Shown one piece after another: positions 1 through 10,933 of a stretch of 64,000 nucleotides of DNA. Positions within the stretch are counted from its first letter, which is position 1. The number at the start of each line of letters is the position of its first letter. Origin of the DNA: Agelaius tricolor (taxonomy: Eukaryota; Chordata; Aves; Passeriformes; Icteridae); NCBI GenBank assembly GCA_023055355.1, contig JALJCS010000015.1, forward strand, positions 21,379,516 to 21,443,515, in the 5' to 3' direction. The position numbers and the translations under genes were made by a program. The notes below the pieces were generated by a model, which was not told where the DNA came from, made no database searches, and worked only from the letters and a program-made list of their open reading frames with translations.

Positions 1-3000
1 TGGAGGTGCTGGCCTGGAGAATGTGCAGCTGCATGTGTAAGTGGAAGTCTTCATGCCAGGAAACTGCTCCCAGATCTCTGCTACTGTACCTGGGCAGGTT
101 TCTACTGAGCTCAGTAGAGCCCTGGAAACTGCTGAGGTAGCATAAATTGCCTGGTGGGTTGGAGCTGGGCTTTGGGAGAGGCTAAGTCTGATTATGTGTG
201 AGATCACACACATCATCTTTGTTCCCTCCAAGTGCAAAGCCAGCTCACGTAACTTCAGATTCACATCTCATCAAAGCTTCAGAAAGCAAATGTTAAAGAA
301 AAAATAAGACAGAAAAATGGCATTTTCTGTCAAAAGTGTTCCAAAGAGGTTGTATCCATCACTGGGAAAGAAAGGGAACTTGGGGCAAGGAGAGGGTGAT
401 TCAAACAGCAGTGCTGATGCATGAATATTTTGATGAGCACTTGATCTGCAGAAGCTTCTGTTGTGGGTGCATTAGATCATGTCTTTGTCTGCTGTCCTTG
501 GTTTACCTCGGTGTCCTTGCCTGGTTCTCCAGGCGTGGCCCACGGTGACCCTGGTGGGGAGGAGCTGCTCCTCCCCAGACAGCGATCCCCTCTGCCCGCG
601 TGCCCTGCAGCCCTTCTAATGACATCCTCAGCACCAGCCAAAGATGAATAATAAAAACTGCTGCCATTGGTCCCACAAGGGCCTTCCGAGGAGGTTTGTT
701 TCAGAATAATGAGTATGGAAATTCTGCATCCATAATGAACTGCAAGCAGTCTTCCAACTCACTCGTGCCGAAAATTCACACTTGCCTTTCCCATAACTTG
801 TCACTTTTCTTTTATTATTATTGTTCAATATGTAAACAAGGCCAAGAAACTCTTTGTTCCTTTGTGCCTCCTTACATTTGTCCATTAATCCCAGTCTCCC
901 TCCCCTCCCCCCAACACAGGCAGGATTACACAAAGCAAAAGTCATTAATTTTTATCTCTGACTATCTGTGGGCTTTTTAATGTGGCCTGGCTTGCTTATG
1001 CACCAGCAATTACATGTCATAAGTGCTTGTAGATGCTGAAGCAGTATCGCGGGCTGATGAATCACTGCCTTCCCCTCTGATTAGTATGCGAGGGGCTGTG
1101 CTCTTCTTTGAGCAGCTGGCATGCCAATGAGGATCTGGCTCTGCTGGTCAAGGCATCTGGACATGAATTCAATATGGATTGCTTTAATTAAATGGCTAAG
1201 CACACAAGGAGCTGAGGAACAACTCCATCATTGAGTGAAACTTGAAAATAAAGTCGACGTGAGAGCGTAGGTAGTAGGGATTGTTTAAACACCTGTTGGC
1301 TCTCTGGTGAACCTGTGGGCTCCTGTTTCCTTAATGAAGTTCCTGCAAGTGGCTGAAAATTCTTCGTGATTTGGTCCTCAGAAAAATCTCATTTCTAAAA
1401 TTAGGTTTATCCTCAAAAGTTTAGGAATAGGTGAACTTGGTTCCAGTTCTCTGCTCTTTATAGGAATTGTTATTCTTTTTTAAAAGTAAGATTATTGCAA
1501 TTTGTAGAGCAGCTGTTTTAAGGAGGGATTGGGCAGCTGTATGTGGTGCCAGTGGGATGTGGAAAGTAGCAAAACATTTCTGAATATGCCAAGGTGGAGC
1601 AGTAAGAGATGAGAGAGAAAAGCACTGCAAAAGACTTCCTGTGCCCACTTGGAAATTCTGAATTAGACCAGTTGAGGGTATATTTCCTCCAGCTTGGTAT
1701 AAGTCTTTACAAAATGGAACCGTGAAGCCTGTTTGTTGCTTTTAGATTTTTCTGGTCAGTTATAGCCTTGATTTCTGCTCTACAACTTCCTGTACTGGAC
1801 ATTGAAGCATTGAGTCACTCTGAAAGATTCCAAGTTCATTTAAACTGTTGAGTTTATCGACTAAAGTGTTATCAATAAAAATGAGGCCTTTCAATGTATG
1901 AAGTTAGATTCCCAGACTGCTTCCAGAGCAGCCCTTACCTCTGTGCTCCTGCCAGCACTGTCATATTGACTCATGCAAAATATGGTATTTACCTTAGATC
2001 ACCAGAATCCCTTTGTTGTTTGAAAAGCTCCTACAAACTGAACGTGGAGCTGTGGCTGTGCAGATGTACAGGTGCACTCCAAAAGCCTTTTGTGCCCACA
2101 TGTCCTTGCCAGCTGCTGCCATCCTCTCTCCTGCCTGGCTGCCCATGCATGGGTAGGGAACCTCTGGGTGGGAAGGGTGTAGGGTTCTCTGGGCTTCTCA
2201 AGCACAGACAGACTTCACAGACACAGGTGTGTGCAGAGAAAAAGGGAACAGCAAAGGGATGGTGAGGGATTGCTCTTTGATGCCTTGTGAGGTTTGGCCC
2301 AAGCCCACCTCTGGCATTTTCATCTGCTTAATGATTTCAGGCACTTTGTAGCTGTTTTGGCTCTCAGGAGGGAAGGTGAGTGTGGCTGTTGTAATGGTTT
2401 GATGGACACCAGAAGGTTGCTTTTCTTCCCTTCCACATGCAGTTTACCATCCTTCGGAGGTCATTATTGTTCACTGTGTTTTGGGGAGCTGTTGTTTCAT
2501 CAGTGACAGAGATTAAATGAATCCTGCTTTGCTAAAATCTGGGGACTCACATGGGTGACTCCAAAGCCACCTCCTGACCCATGGTGAGCCTTACTGCATC
2601 CTCATTCTGCAAATTAAATTAAAACAGAATCTGGATTAAGGGTATTTCCCCCCATGTTTTATATTTTAAGGGACTTTCTCATGTCTGTTGTATGATACAC
2701 ATGCTTCATAAACCAAAGAGATTCATCCTGTTCTTCATCTAAACGAGGGACAAGTGGATGATGAGCTCCCCAGCGGTATCACAATTTTCTGTGCTATCAG
2801 GAAGAGGTGTAAATCTGTTAAAATTAAAAGAAAAGCACACCAATAACATAGCAACAGGGATATCTTCTTGATAATCTTGGGTATTCATTGTGACTAAATA
2901 GATGTTGCACAGTTTCCCACTTGCTAGTTGTTTGGGATTTTAATGTAAATTGCAAACTACATGATTGCAGTTCACTGCTGCAGCAGCTATTTCCTAAGCT

Positions 3001-3240
3001 TTATCTTTACCACAATTGGTTTTGTGTTGATGGGGGTCTCCAGTGATTCCCTTCCTTTCCCAATTCCTTTTTTTGCCATGGCTCCTTGAGGTCACGTCCT
3101 AAAGAAGTTCAGTGCCCTCTGGATGATGCCACTCACGTACAGAAAACATCCTTTGGCTTCTAAAGGCAGATTTTGTATCCAAGCAAAATTTAGTTTATCA
3201 TCTCAGTAGCTGTTGCTCATCTCTGGCACACATGTAGAAC
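1..3240. other. unique non-coding DNA, no gene seen
   Basis: No coding region can be supported here. Open frames are all under about 125 codons, have no recognisable domain and overlap on both strands. Composition is mixed and moderately AT-rich, without interspersed repeats that I recognise. The stretch at 1005-1255 is treated separately as a possible conserved element. Confidence 0.6.
1005..1255. promoter_or_regulatory. candidate conserved non-coding element
   Basis: This low-repeat segment carries several homeodomain-type cores (CAATTA near the start, TTTAATTAAAT near 1183) and a TGATTAG. It has balanced composition and no TE similarity that I can see. This appearance is typical of vertebrate developmental enhancers, but the call is inference: conservation cannot be seen from a single sequence. 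Confidence 0.2.
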
Positions 3241-3352
3241 TGAGTTTGTCCCCCCCGTTTTCCCCTGGCCCCAGAAGTGCCCTCTCCCCCTTTGTTCTGG
3301 TCCCTGCTCCTGCGCCCGTCGCGGCTCTCCCGAGCGCTGCTCCCGCACACAG

Positions 3353-3417
3353 GATGCTGTGGGTGCTGCGCCTCGTGCAGCCCGCTCTGCTCTCATCATT
3401 TCAACAGTGGACCGAAG
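3353..3417 (+). other. possible 65-bp exon with start codon
   Basis: A long pyrimidine-rich run (about 3247-3350) leads into 'cacacag', a good splice acceptor. Sixty-five bases later comes AAG|GTATGT, a good splice donor. An ATG lies at 3354 with A at -3. Read from there, the segment encodes a short hydrophobic stretch (MLWVLRLVQPALLSSF...) that could start a signal peptide or be chance. The surrounding 3290-3370 is CpG-richer than its neighbours. I do not recognise the product and no partner exon was identified. A cryptic splice pair is an equally good explanation. Confidence 0.15.
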
Positions 3418-3421
3418 GTAT

Positions 3422-3459
3422 GTTGCCATGTGAACAAGTCATCGTGTCGCCATGGCAAC
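3422..3459 (+). promoter_or_regulatory. two RFX-type X-box motifs
   Basis: GTCGCCATGGCAAC at 3446-3459 fits the X-box consensus GTNRCC-(N)-RGYAAC bound by RFX factors, with both half-sites intact. A second, weaker copy, GTTGCCATGTGAAC, lies at 3422-3435. The two begin 24 bp apart in the same orientation. RFX sites commonly sit in promoters of ciliary genes. No ciliary gene is visible here, so target and activity are unknown. Confidence 0.45.
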
Positions 3460-3491
3460 GGCTGGATTGCAGCACCGCTCGCAGGACTGGA

Positions 3492-3528
3492 CTTTTTTTT
3501 CCCTTTCCCCCCCCCCCTTTTTTTTTTC
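3492..3528 (+). repeat. homopyrimidine tract with rough mirror symmetry
   Basis: About 37 bases of pure C/T run as T8, C3, T3, C11, T10 and C2. Such polypyrimidine tracts with near-mirror symmetry can form intramolecular triplex (H-DNA) and exclude nucleosomes. It lies about 30 bp downstream of the X-box pair. Confidence 0.7.
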
Positions 3529-3529
3529 C

Positions 3530-4880
3530 TACTCGGTGCTTTTCCTATTGTTAAGTCTGCTGAAGGGCTCACAATGGGAGGATTCAGGCTGCTTTGGGAA
3601 GCAGCTTTTCATTTAAACCTGGAAGTTGTTGTATAAACAGCAAGGCCAGCGTGCCACAGGATTCGCTTTCAAGGCAGACTTGAGGAGGGCTTTGAAGCAG
3701 GACCCCGGTGTGTTCTGCAGCTTGATCAGGACTGAGACAATTACACGTCTTGGCACCTTTCAGACTCCTCTCCACACTCCCTTCTGCTGCCCGCAGTGGG
3801 GTCCCAGACGCTCAGCTGTGGATTGGGTGACCCCCGGACAGCCCTTTGCTGCTGCTGTGAGCCTTTTTTGCTTTTGGAGATAGCAGTAGGCCAAAATTAG
3901 ACACACTGAGAGGTTTCATTTTATTTAGGGGTTTTTTTTTTCCCACCTTCTCCATCCCACGTCACATAGGCAGCTTCCAACACCAAGCAGTGGGGGCAGA
4001 GGAGCAACATGAAAAGATAAATGATTCAGGCACTCAGACATGAGAGCAGCGAGAGCCTGGCGTGTGCGTCCCTGTGCGCAGGAGTGCTGACGGAATACAG
4101 TGCGGGACGCTGCAGAAGGCTGAGGAAAAAACATGCAAATAAAATACAGCTATTCAGCCTGAACTGTGAAATGTTATTTTATACATTAAATTCCAGTAAT
4201 TCAACTTGTTTTTCTCCTCTGGCACTACATGAGAACTTAGAGGCTGGGATGGTAGGGATCATTCCCAGCCCCTTCCCAGGTATGGATTGTTCTCTCCACA
4301 GTCCTGGTGTGGCATAAAGAGCTCTTAGGAAAAGGGCGTCTCCTGTAGAATTTCCAGAGCTCAAGTAGCAGCATGTGGGATGGCAGCACGTTCTGACCCA
4401 CTGCAAGTACAACTGGGTAACCTCAAGGGACCCCTCAGCCTGCCTGGATCCAGTTCTAGCATGGCCCTCCTGTGTGATTCTCTCCCGTGGCAGCAGATTA
4501 GTAAGATCAGGAATGAAGCAGGAGAAAGAACAACCCCAAACAGGTTGAAGAGTCATTGGGCCAGGAACTGCTGCTGGTGGCTGGTCTTCACCAAATCATA
4601 AAGGTTGGAAGGGAGAAATATTTTGTTACTGTGCAATCTGTCTTGATGTGCTGATGCAAACTGGAGATCAAATCTGAACTCACAGGGCAGTTTTGCTCTG
4701 GGTGAAGAACAGGGAGAGGCAGGTGGAGGTGCTGTTTGGATGGTGCTTGGGATAGTGAACAAATACAGCAAATGTGCAGCTTTGGACACAGGACAGGTGT
4801 GCTCGTCCCCAGTGCTGGCCTGGAGCACATCAGCACCAGCAGCAGGAGGATCATGGTGCCATCCTACTGAGTCTGTGTGT
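3530..4880. other. unique non-coding DNA, no gene seen
   Basis: Nothing with family resemblance was found. Open frames up to 125 codons occur on both strands and overlap one another. The right end (4780-4880) becomes GC-rich just before the CR1 tail. Confidence 0.6.
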
Positions 4881-5095
4881 CATCAAATCCCAGAGTGGTG
4901 GGCTGGGAAGGAACCTTAAACTTCATCCCATTCCACCCTGTGCCAAGGGCAGGGGCACCTTCACTATCCCAGATTGCTCCAAGCCTCGTCCAGCCTGGCC
5001 TTGGACACTTCCAGGGATCCAGGGGCAGCCTCTGGGCACCTGTGCCAGGGTCTCACCGTTCTCACAGCAGGAATTCCCTCCTCTTGCCCCATGCC
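4881..5095 (-). mobile_element. CR1 LINE 3' fragment
   Basis: The segment reads on the minus strand as a CR1 tail: the 3' end lies at the left ('catcaaatcccagagtgg'), followed by the paired 'ggctgggaaggaaccttaaa' and 'cactatcccag' blocks and the 'ccagcctggccttggacac' block. It is 5'-truncated with no coding part left, as is usual for avian CR1. Divergence from the cleaner copies suggests moderate age. Confidence 0.85.
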
Positions 5096-6529
5096 TGCCC
5101 ATGGGGCTCCAGTGTTTGTGTGCTGACAGCCAGGCCAGCTGGCTCTGGCAGCAGCCCCTGCCCTCCGCACTCACACTCATTTAGGCAGGCAATTGGTGAG
5201 GGGAATCGCCCTCCGCAGGCAGCCGGGATCATCTCTTCTTTGTGCATAAAATTACAGCAAACAAGCCTCAAATAACACAGGACACTTTCATAATTGATTT
5301 ATGCGAGGACTCTGAAAGTTCTATTACCTTTTGTTTAGCTCAGGGGGCCTGACTCTGTGCAATCCATTGCTGAAACTAATTACAAGATATAATTAAACTG
5401 TGACACGAAGATATTATACCGTTAGTTTACTAATGACACCGCGAAGCTGTACCACCAGCGCAGGACAGTGATTATGCTTCATTCATTATTTATCCCTTTG
5501 CTAAATGAGACGCTGACATTTTCAAAAATTACTTTGAGGTTTCTTAATTGTCAGCAGCAGGATGGACTAGAAGGAGCTCTCCTTCCTCTTAGTTACTTAT
5601 CTGAACCTCAGATGTATTATTAGCAAAAAAAAAAATAAAACACCAGCTCCCCTCCCCCCCGGGACTCTCTGGGCACTGCTGGGCTGATCTGGGGCCGTGG
5701 CTGCTGGCAGGTGATGGACTCAGCCTGCAGGGCAAGGGTCCCCTCTGCGCCTCCTGCCACAGCCTGGCTAACCTGGGCTGCCTTTTAGGGTAATGTTGAG
5801 TTTTAAGTGGTTCTGTGCCAGCTGGAGGAGTCTGTCCCACTGCTTCCTCCGAGCATCTTCTTGCATCTTTGTTGCTGTAATAACTTTTTGGACTTTATCG
5901 ATCAGTAAAGGCATTTTCCATTAGTACTACTAAAATAGAATTATTTACCTTAAAAAAACTTTGTTAGAAGGGCTGTAATTGGCATAAAGCGGAACAGTCA
6001 CTGCCATATTCTCAGAAAAAGAGATGCATTTACTGACTTCTTCATGAGAAGTTCTGGGTTTTTGTCCATAAAAGCTTCTCTCCTTCTCCCTCTGTGCCTC
6101 CCCACCCTCTGTATTTCTTGAGTCCGGAGGACCTAAAAGCACATCTGGCACCAACCTCTGGGTCACCTTCCCACCACGCAGCCTGTTTTCCTCAGGGCAC
6201 CACTGGACAGCTTAAGATGGGGTTTAATTTCTTCTGGGTGTAATGGCATCCAGCATCTATAATTACACTGTTTTCTGTGCTGTGCTGATTAAATACGGTT
6301 TACCCAGAGAACCAAATGATGAATATTTGAGCAGAGTGTGTAGAACCAATAGCTGGTTAAATAGTCCTAATAAATAAATTTGAAAGAGGAGAAGGAAGAG
6401 GGGCTCATGAGTTATGGGACAGTAGCCGGTGTGAGAAAAAAGAAAGTGAGATTAACACTAAAGGCAGAAGAGTCTTTCTAGTGCTTCATCTAAAGAGAAG
6501 GACAAAAGGCCCAGCTTTAATGGCTGCCA
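5096..6529. other. unique non-coding DNA, no gene seen
   Basis: No coding region is supported. The stretch includes the AT-rich candidate element at 5260-5560 and an ATCGATCAG site near 5898. A short poly-A-like run lies near 5623-5640. Confidence 0.6.
5260..5560. promoter_or_regulatory. candidate conserved AT-rich element
   Basis: This is a repeat-free segment with several homeodomain cores (CATAATTGATTTATG, CTAATTAC, ATAATTAAAC, TTCTTAATTG) and scattered CpGs that have survived deamination. Its texture resembles vertebrate developmental enhancers. The call is inference only; no alignment was possible. Confidence 0.25.
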
Positions 6530-6785
6530 GTGCCAGAGGGCAGGGCTGGATGGGATATTGGGAATGAGGAATTGTTCCCTGGCAGGGTGGGCAGGCCCTG
6601 GCACAGGTGCCCAGAGCAGCTGGGGCTGCCCCTGGACCCCTGGCAGTGCCCAAGGCCAGGCTGGACCCTGGGGCTGGAGCAGCCTGGGACAGTGGAAGGT
6701 GTCCCTGCCTTGGCTGGGGTGGGATGTGGTGAACTTTAAATGTCCCTTCCAATCCAAACCAGTCTGGGACTCTGTGAAGTCACAG
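6530..6785 (+). mobile_element. CR1 LINE 3' fragment
   Basis: This is the longest clean CR1 tail of the window. In order it has the 'gatgggatattgggaa' block, 'cctggcacaggtgcccagag', the 'gcagtgcccaaggccaggct' block, 'cctgggacagtggaaggtg', and the terminal 'tttaaatgtcccttccaatc' followed by a degraded 'gactctgtgaagtcaca' end. It is 5'-truncated and non-coding. The signature is that of CR1 copies abundant in songbirds; the subfamily was not verified. Confidence 0.9.
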
Positions 6786-8914
6786 GTTTAGATTTTTTTC
6801 ACTGTCTTCCAAAGAAGAAGGATTATTTTCCTTCTTTTTGCTCCCTCTGAATTGGATTAGGAGTTGCTCTGATTTGTTCAGCTCTGAGGGTGATTAACTC
6901 CCATTTGTTGCACGTTTTAACCTCAGAAAGTGCAACAGGCCACGAAAGGTGAGGGCTGTGTCCTCTCCAGACATCCACCTACGCTGGCTTCCCAGCTCTC
7001 CTCAGAACCAGGAGTGGCTGCAGCTCTGCACCCCCTGGCACTGGCCAGGAAGGGAGGAAGAGTGTGCAGTGTCAGCAGCATTCTGGAATATTTGTAGATT
7101 CCTCACCTGTCCTTGGTCTCTGTTAGTAGAAAGTGTAGGAGTGAGGTGCTGGTGGGGTCACAGTTCAGCTCTTGGCTTTTTCCAACCTGGAATCAAGCAG
7201 CAACTCAGAAATGGGTGAGTTGGAAGGAAACTGTTTCCTGGAGCCTTATTTACCCAATAAGCACTAAATGTTTAATGACCTCAAAGTGTGCTCCAGAGAA
7301 ACCAAGTGATTGCATTTGCTTAGACACTGGTAGAAAAGGGATTAAGAAGACATTAGATGAGTACCTGGTGCTTTGTGAGCTCCAGAAACCCCAGATGGTG
7401 TCAAGCTGATCTTTTCCTAAAGGCATTTCAAGCAGAATGTTTCCATCCTGGGTCCAGGGGAGCAGTAAGTGCCAGCTTGCTCTAGGAACACTCAGACAGA
7501 GCTGTAGGAGCTGCTGGCAGCCTGATCTTCCTCACCAGGTGGGATTTAGGCTGTTCTGGTGGGCACCAGGGCTGGGACAGGGACACCAGGACTGCCAGCT
7601 GCAGCTGGGGAGTCCTTGGCACCAGCTGGGGTTTGTGTCTCTGCAGAAGTTACTCCCTGGAGTAACCAAGAGGGGCTTGGAGAGTTTGTTTAAATCCAGA
7701 GTGTGGAGCCCCTCACAGAGCCAGAACCTTTCCTATGAGGTCATTTCCATTCAGTGCCTCTGAATTTCTCCTGGGTTCTTGTGCCATGGTAGGAATAAGG
7801 TGCTTTGGCATTTTTCCTTGCTCTCTCCTCCCTCTCTATCCCCCCAGTGGACTGCAAGGCTCTAAATATAGGTCACCCCAGGCAATTAGGGAAGAGCTGC
7901 TGCTTTTGAAAGACTGAACAGGCAGGAAGCCCCGTTTCCAATGAGTTATCAGGTGAGATGGTGTTTGGCCTCAGCCAGAGTGATTGACAGGGGGTCTGCA
8001 CGTTCACAGATACATTATTTAAACATGGGGAGATATAAGAGATCTTCTGCACTAATTACTTCGAAGGCTGTATTAATCACAAGACACTTTAATACTCAAT
8101 CAATACTTGCATTTGTCAATGACCTTGTAAATCTCCTCACTTCTCTGCTGTGTGGCAAAAGTGGCATTTGACATCTTCAGGGGGCTGGTTTTGTGCAGCC
8201 GTAGCTCAGTAAAATATATGTTTGGAAAGTCTTAGTTCCAGTGCTCAAAGTTCAGTTTCAGAAGTGGAAATAGGAAGAGGATAGATGTCAAAGCAGCTGT
8301 GTAGCTGTGTTTCAACCACTGGGCCATCATTTTTGATGTGAACTGGGCTCACACCTGAGGGGGACATTTCATGGGGGGCATCCATGGATTCTAGCTTCAC
8401 CTGAAGACTGGGCCATGGTGACGTGGTGGCAGAACAATGAGGTCTTTGCCATACTATAACTGGATGTGTGTATTAATGGGAGGGTACTGGAGTGCTGACC
8501 CTAATATCTTTTAGATGTCAGGGACATGAAATTTGATAATTTCATCAGAGTAAAGGAAGAAAGTAAAATAACGTCTTCAAATTCAGACAAAATTGCATTG
8601 CAGCCCAGATATTCAAAGTGGAAAAGAGCCCTGATGTTGGTTTTCTATAAGGCATTGAACTGGAAGAGGGAAACTGAGAGGAAAAAAGCCCTGTGCACTA
8701 TTAACTCCTGGCTAGCTGGAGCTGTTTACCTTTTCTAGAGTTTTTTCCAGCTGTTATCCTGTTGTTTGAGCAGATATTTCTCATAGTCCCAAAGGAATTG
8801 TACAACTAATAATACTCTACCTGCCTGTGTTTGGGGTTTTTTTAAGCGAGTCCTGTGGGTGGTTTTCTCAGTTGCTTAAATGTGGCAGCCGGAAAGCAGA
8901 GCCTGGTCCTGGGC
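6786..8914. other. unique non-coding DNA, no gene seen
   Basis: No gene is supported. The portion around 7990-8130 is AT-rich with TAAT/ATTA cores and could be regulatory. Short frames (up to 108 codons near 7437-7763) have no recognisable domain. Confidence 0.55.
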
Positions 8915-9080
8915 TCGCTGAGGCTGGAAGGCACCTCTGGCTGCTGTCCTGTCCAGCCTGAACGGCCCTGTCTGTCCAGAGCTGGGCCAGTGCTGCAGGC
9001 CAGCCTCAGCAGTGCTGGGCAGAGCACACGGAGGGGATCAGCTGCCCTCAGCCACGGGCTGTGTCCCTCAGCACAGCCCA
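8915..9080 (-). mobile_element. possible old CR1 fragment
   Basis: The block 'gaggctggaaggcacctctgg' followed by 'gtcctgtccagcc' resembles the minus-strand 3' end of an older CR1 ('ggttggaagggacctctgg...'). The rest is too diverged to align by eye. It abuts the 40-bp minisatellite, which may have grown from its edge. Confidence 0.35.
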
Positions 9081-9115
9081 GAGCGCCCTGCGTGTGCTGC
9101 TGCCTGCCTGTGCTC

Positions 9116-9695
9116 CTGGGCTGCCCTGCACGCTGGCTCCATGCCATCCAATGCCCCTGGCCCATTCTCCTGGGCTGCCCTGCACGCTGGCTCTCAGCAT
9201 CCCAATGTCCTGGGCTGCCCTGCACCCTGGCTCTCAGCATCCCAATGTCCTGGGCTGCCCTGCACCCTGGCTCTCAGCAATCCCAATGTCGTGGGGTGCC
9301 CTGCACGCTGGCTCTCAGCATCCCAATGTCCTGGGGTGCCCTGCACCCTGGCTCTCAGCAATCCCAATGTCCTGGGGTGCCCTGCACGCTGGCTCTCAGC
9401 ATCCCAATGTCCTGGGGTGCCCTGCACCCTGGCTCTCAGCAATCCCAATGTCCTGGGGTGCCCTGCACCCTGGCTCTCAGCATCCCAGTGCCCCTGGCTC
9501 TGCTCCTGGGGTGCCCTGCATGCTGGCTCTCAGCAATCCCAATGTCCTGGGGTGCCCTGCCCGCTGGCTCTCAGCAATCCCAATGTCCTGGGCTGCCCTG
9601 CACGCTGGCTCTCAGCATCCCAGTGCCCCTGGCTCTGCTCCTGGGGTGCCCTGCACCCTGGCTCTCAGCATCCCAATGCCCCAGGCCCATTCTCC
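9116..9695. repeat. minisatellite A, about 13 units of 40-41 bp
   Basis: Tandem units run 'cctgggctgccctgcaccct' then 'ggctctcagcatcccaatgt'. Units alternate between CAT and CAAT spelling (40 or 41 bp), between GGGCTG and GGGGTG, and between CACCCTGG and CACGCTGG. Four units carry an extra 15-16 bp ending in 'ctctgct' or 'cccattct'. The first and last units share the 'cccattct' form. No unit carries a stop in the plus frames, so frames of 240-326 codons arise in all three; they are artefacts, not genes. Confidence 0.95.
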
Positions 9696-10454
9696 TGCCC
9701 GTTCCATGCATTTTTTTCCCGGTATTCTTGTTGGTAATTGTTACAGCATTCCTGCTTTGCACTCCGGCCTTGGTATCAGATCTCCAGATCAAGGTTTGCA
9801 AATATTTAGAGCATTTTGTTAGTCATTGCATGTGACCCTTCTCTTTATAATGAAAAAGGTTTTATCTTTAAAAATCCCTTTATTGGGTCAGTACTTCATT
9901 TCCCCATCCCTGGCATGGCAGTTTGGGCTGGCACACAAACCCATTTTCCTGTGTTCTCCACTGTTGCATACATTATATTCTTCAGAGAAATTTCATCTCT
10001 GCGCTCCTTTCTGTGGAATCCTCCTGCAGAAATCTCATTGGCAGCATACAAAAATTGCCTTTTCCCATTCCAACTGCCCCTGCCTTAGTCACTGCTGTCA
10101 GATCTGAAGCTGCTCAGCTGCCGAGGGAGGGGAGTTTAGTGCTTTCCCTCTGCTCTCAGGCCATTTTTCCTATGCTTCTTTTTTATTCTTTTATTTTATT
10201 TGTGGTCCCTGTCATTCTGTCGGGGCAAAGGGGTAAAGAGATTTGACACTAAGTGCGGGGAAATGCTGTATCTGGAATCTATCTTCCAGACGGCAAAAGA
10301 ATAAAAATTCATGGCAGGACAGCGGCTGCTGCCACGTTCCCTAAGACATATTGCAGGTAGCGTTATTTATTGTGGCACGGAGTTCATGGAAGTGCTACCT
10401 CAAAGCACCCGGAGAGATCCTAAAAAGCCCATCTCCCATCAGGTGCAGCAGATT
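9696..10454. other. unique non-coding DNA between two minisatellites
   Basis: This AT-leaning unique sequence has poly-T/A patches near 10177-10200 and an A-rich stretch near 10297-10310. No coding region is supported. It separates minisatellites A and B. Confidence 0.6.
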
Positions 10455-10532
10455 TACGGCGCTGTGCGCGCCGGGGTCAGAGCGCGGAGCCGGGGCCGCT
10501 GCGGGCGGGGCCAGCGCTGCCCGAGCCGTGCG
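10455..10532. promoter_or_regulatory. short CpG-rich segment with GC box
   Basis: About 15 CpGs occur in under 80 bp, including 'gggcggggcc', a GC box of the type bound by SP factors. It runs directly into the G-rich minisatellite B. It is too short to be called a CpG island alone, but it could be a remnant or a small promoter-like element. Confidence 0.35.
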
Positions 10533-10933
10533 GGGACATTGTGGGGGGACATTGTGGGGGGACACTGCCCGAACTGTGCGGGGACACTGCCCGAGCCGTG
10601 CGGGGACACTGTGGGGGGACATTGTGAGGGGACACTGTGCGGGGACACTGTGGGGGGACACTGCCCGAACTGTGCGGGGACACTGCCCGAGCCGTGCGGG
10701 GACACTGTGGGGGGACATTGTGAGGGGACATTGTGGGGGGACATTGTGAGGGGACACTGTGGGGGGACACTGTGCGGGGACACTGTGGGGGGACATTGTG
10801 GGGGGACACTGCCCGAACTGTGGGGGGACACTGTGGGGGGACACTGTGGGGGGACACTGTGGGGGGACACTGCCCGAGCTGTGCGGGGACACTGTGGGGG
10901 GACATTGTGGGGGACACTGTGGGGGGACACTGC
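10531..10933. repeat. minisatellite B, G-rich 13/22-bp units
   Basis: A basic unit of 13 bp, ggggggacactgt (or ...acattgt), alternates with a 22-bp variant ggggacactgcccgaactgtgc. The block starting 'gacactgcccgaac' at 10561 recurs at 10657 (96 bp later) and at 10805, showing a higher-order unit. Runs of four to six G separated by 7 bases meet the usual G-quadruplex rule on the plus strand, best at about 10820-10875. Long frames on both strands (up to 310 codons) are repeat artefacts. Confidence 0.95.

Noticed and set aside
8855..9835. Frames of 240-326 codons in all plus frames
   Set aside because: They run through minisatellite A, whose units lack stops in every plus frame. All three frames being open argues against coding.
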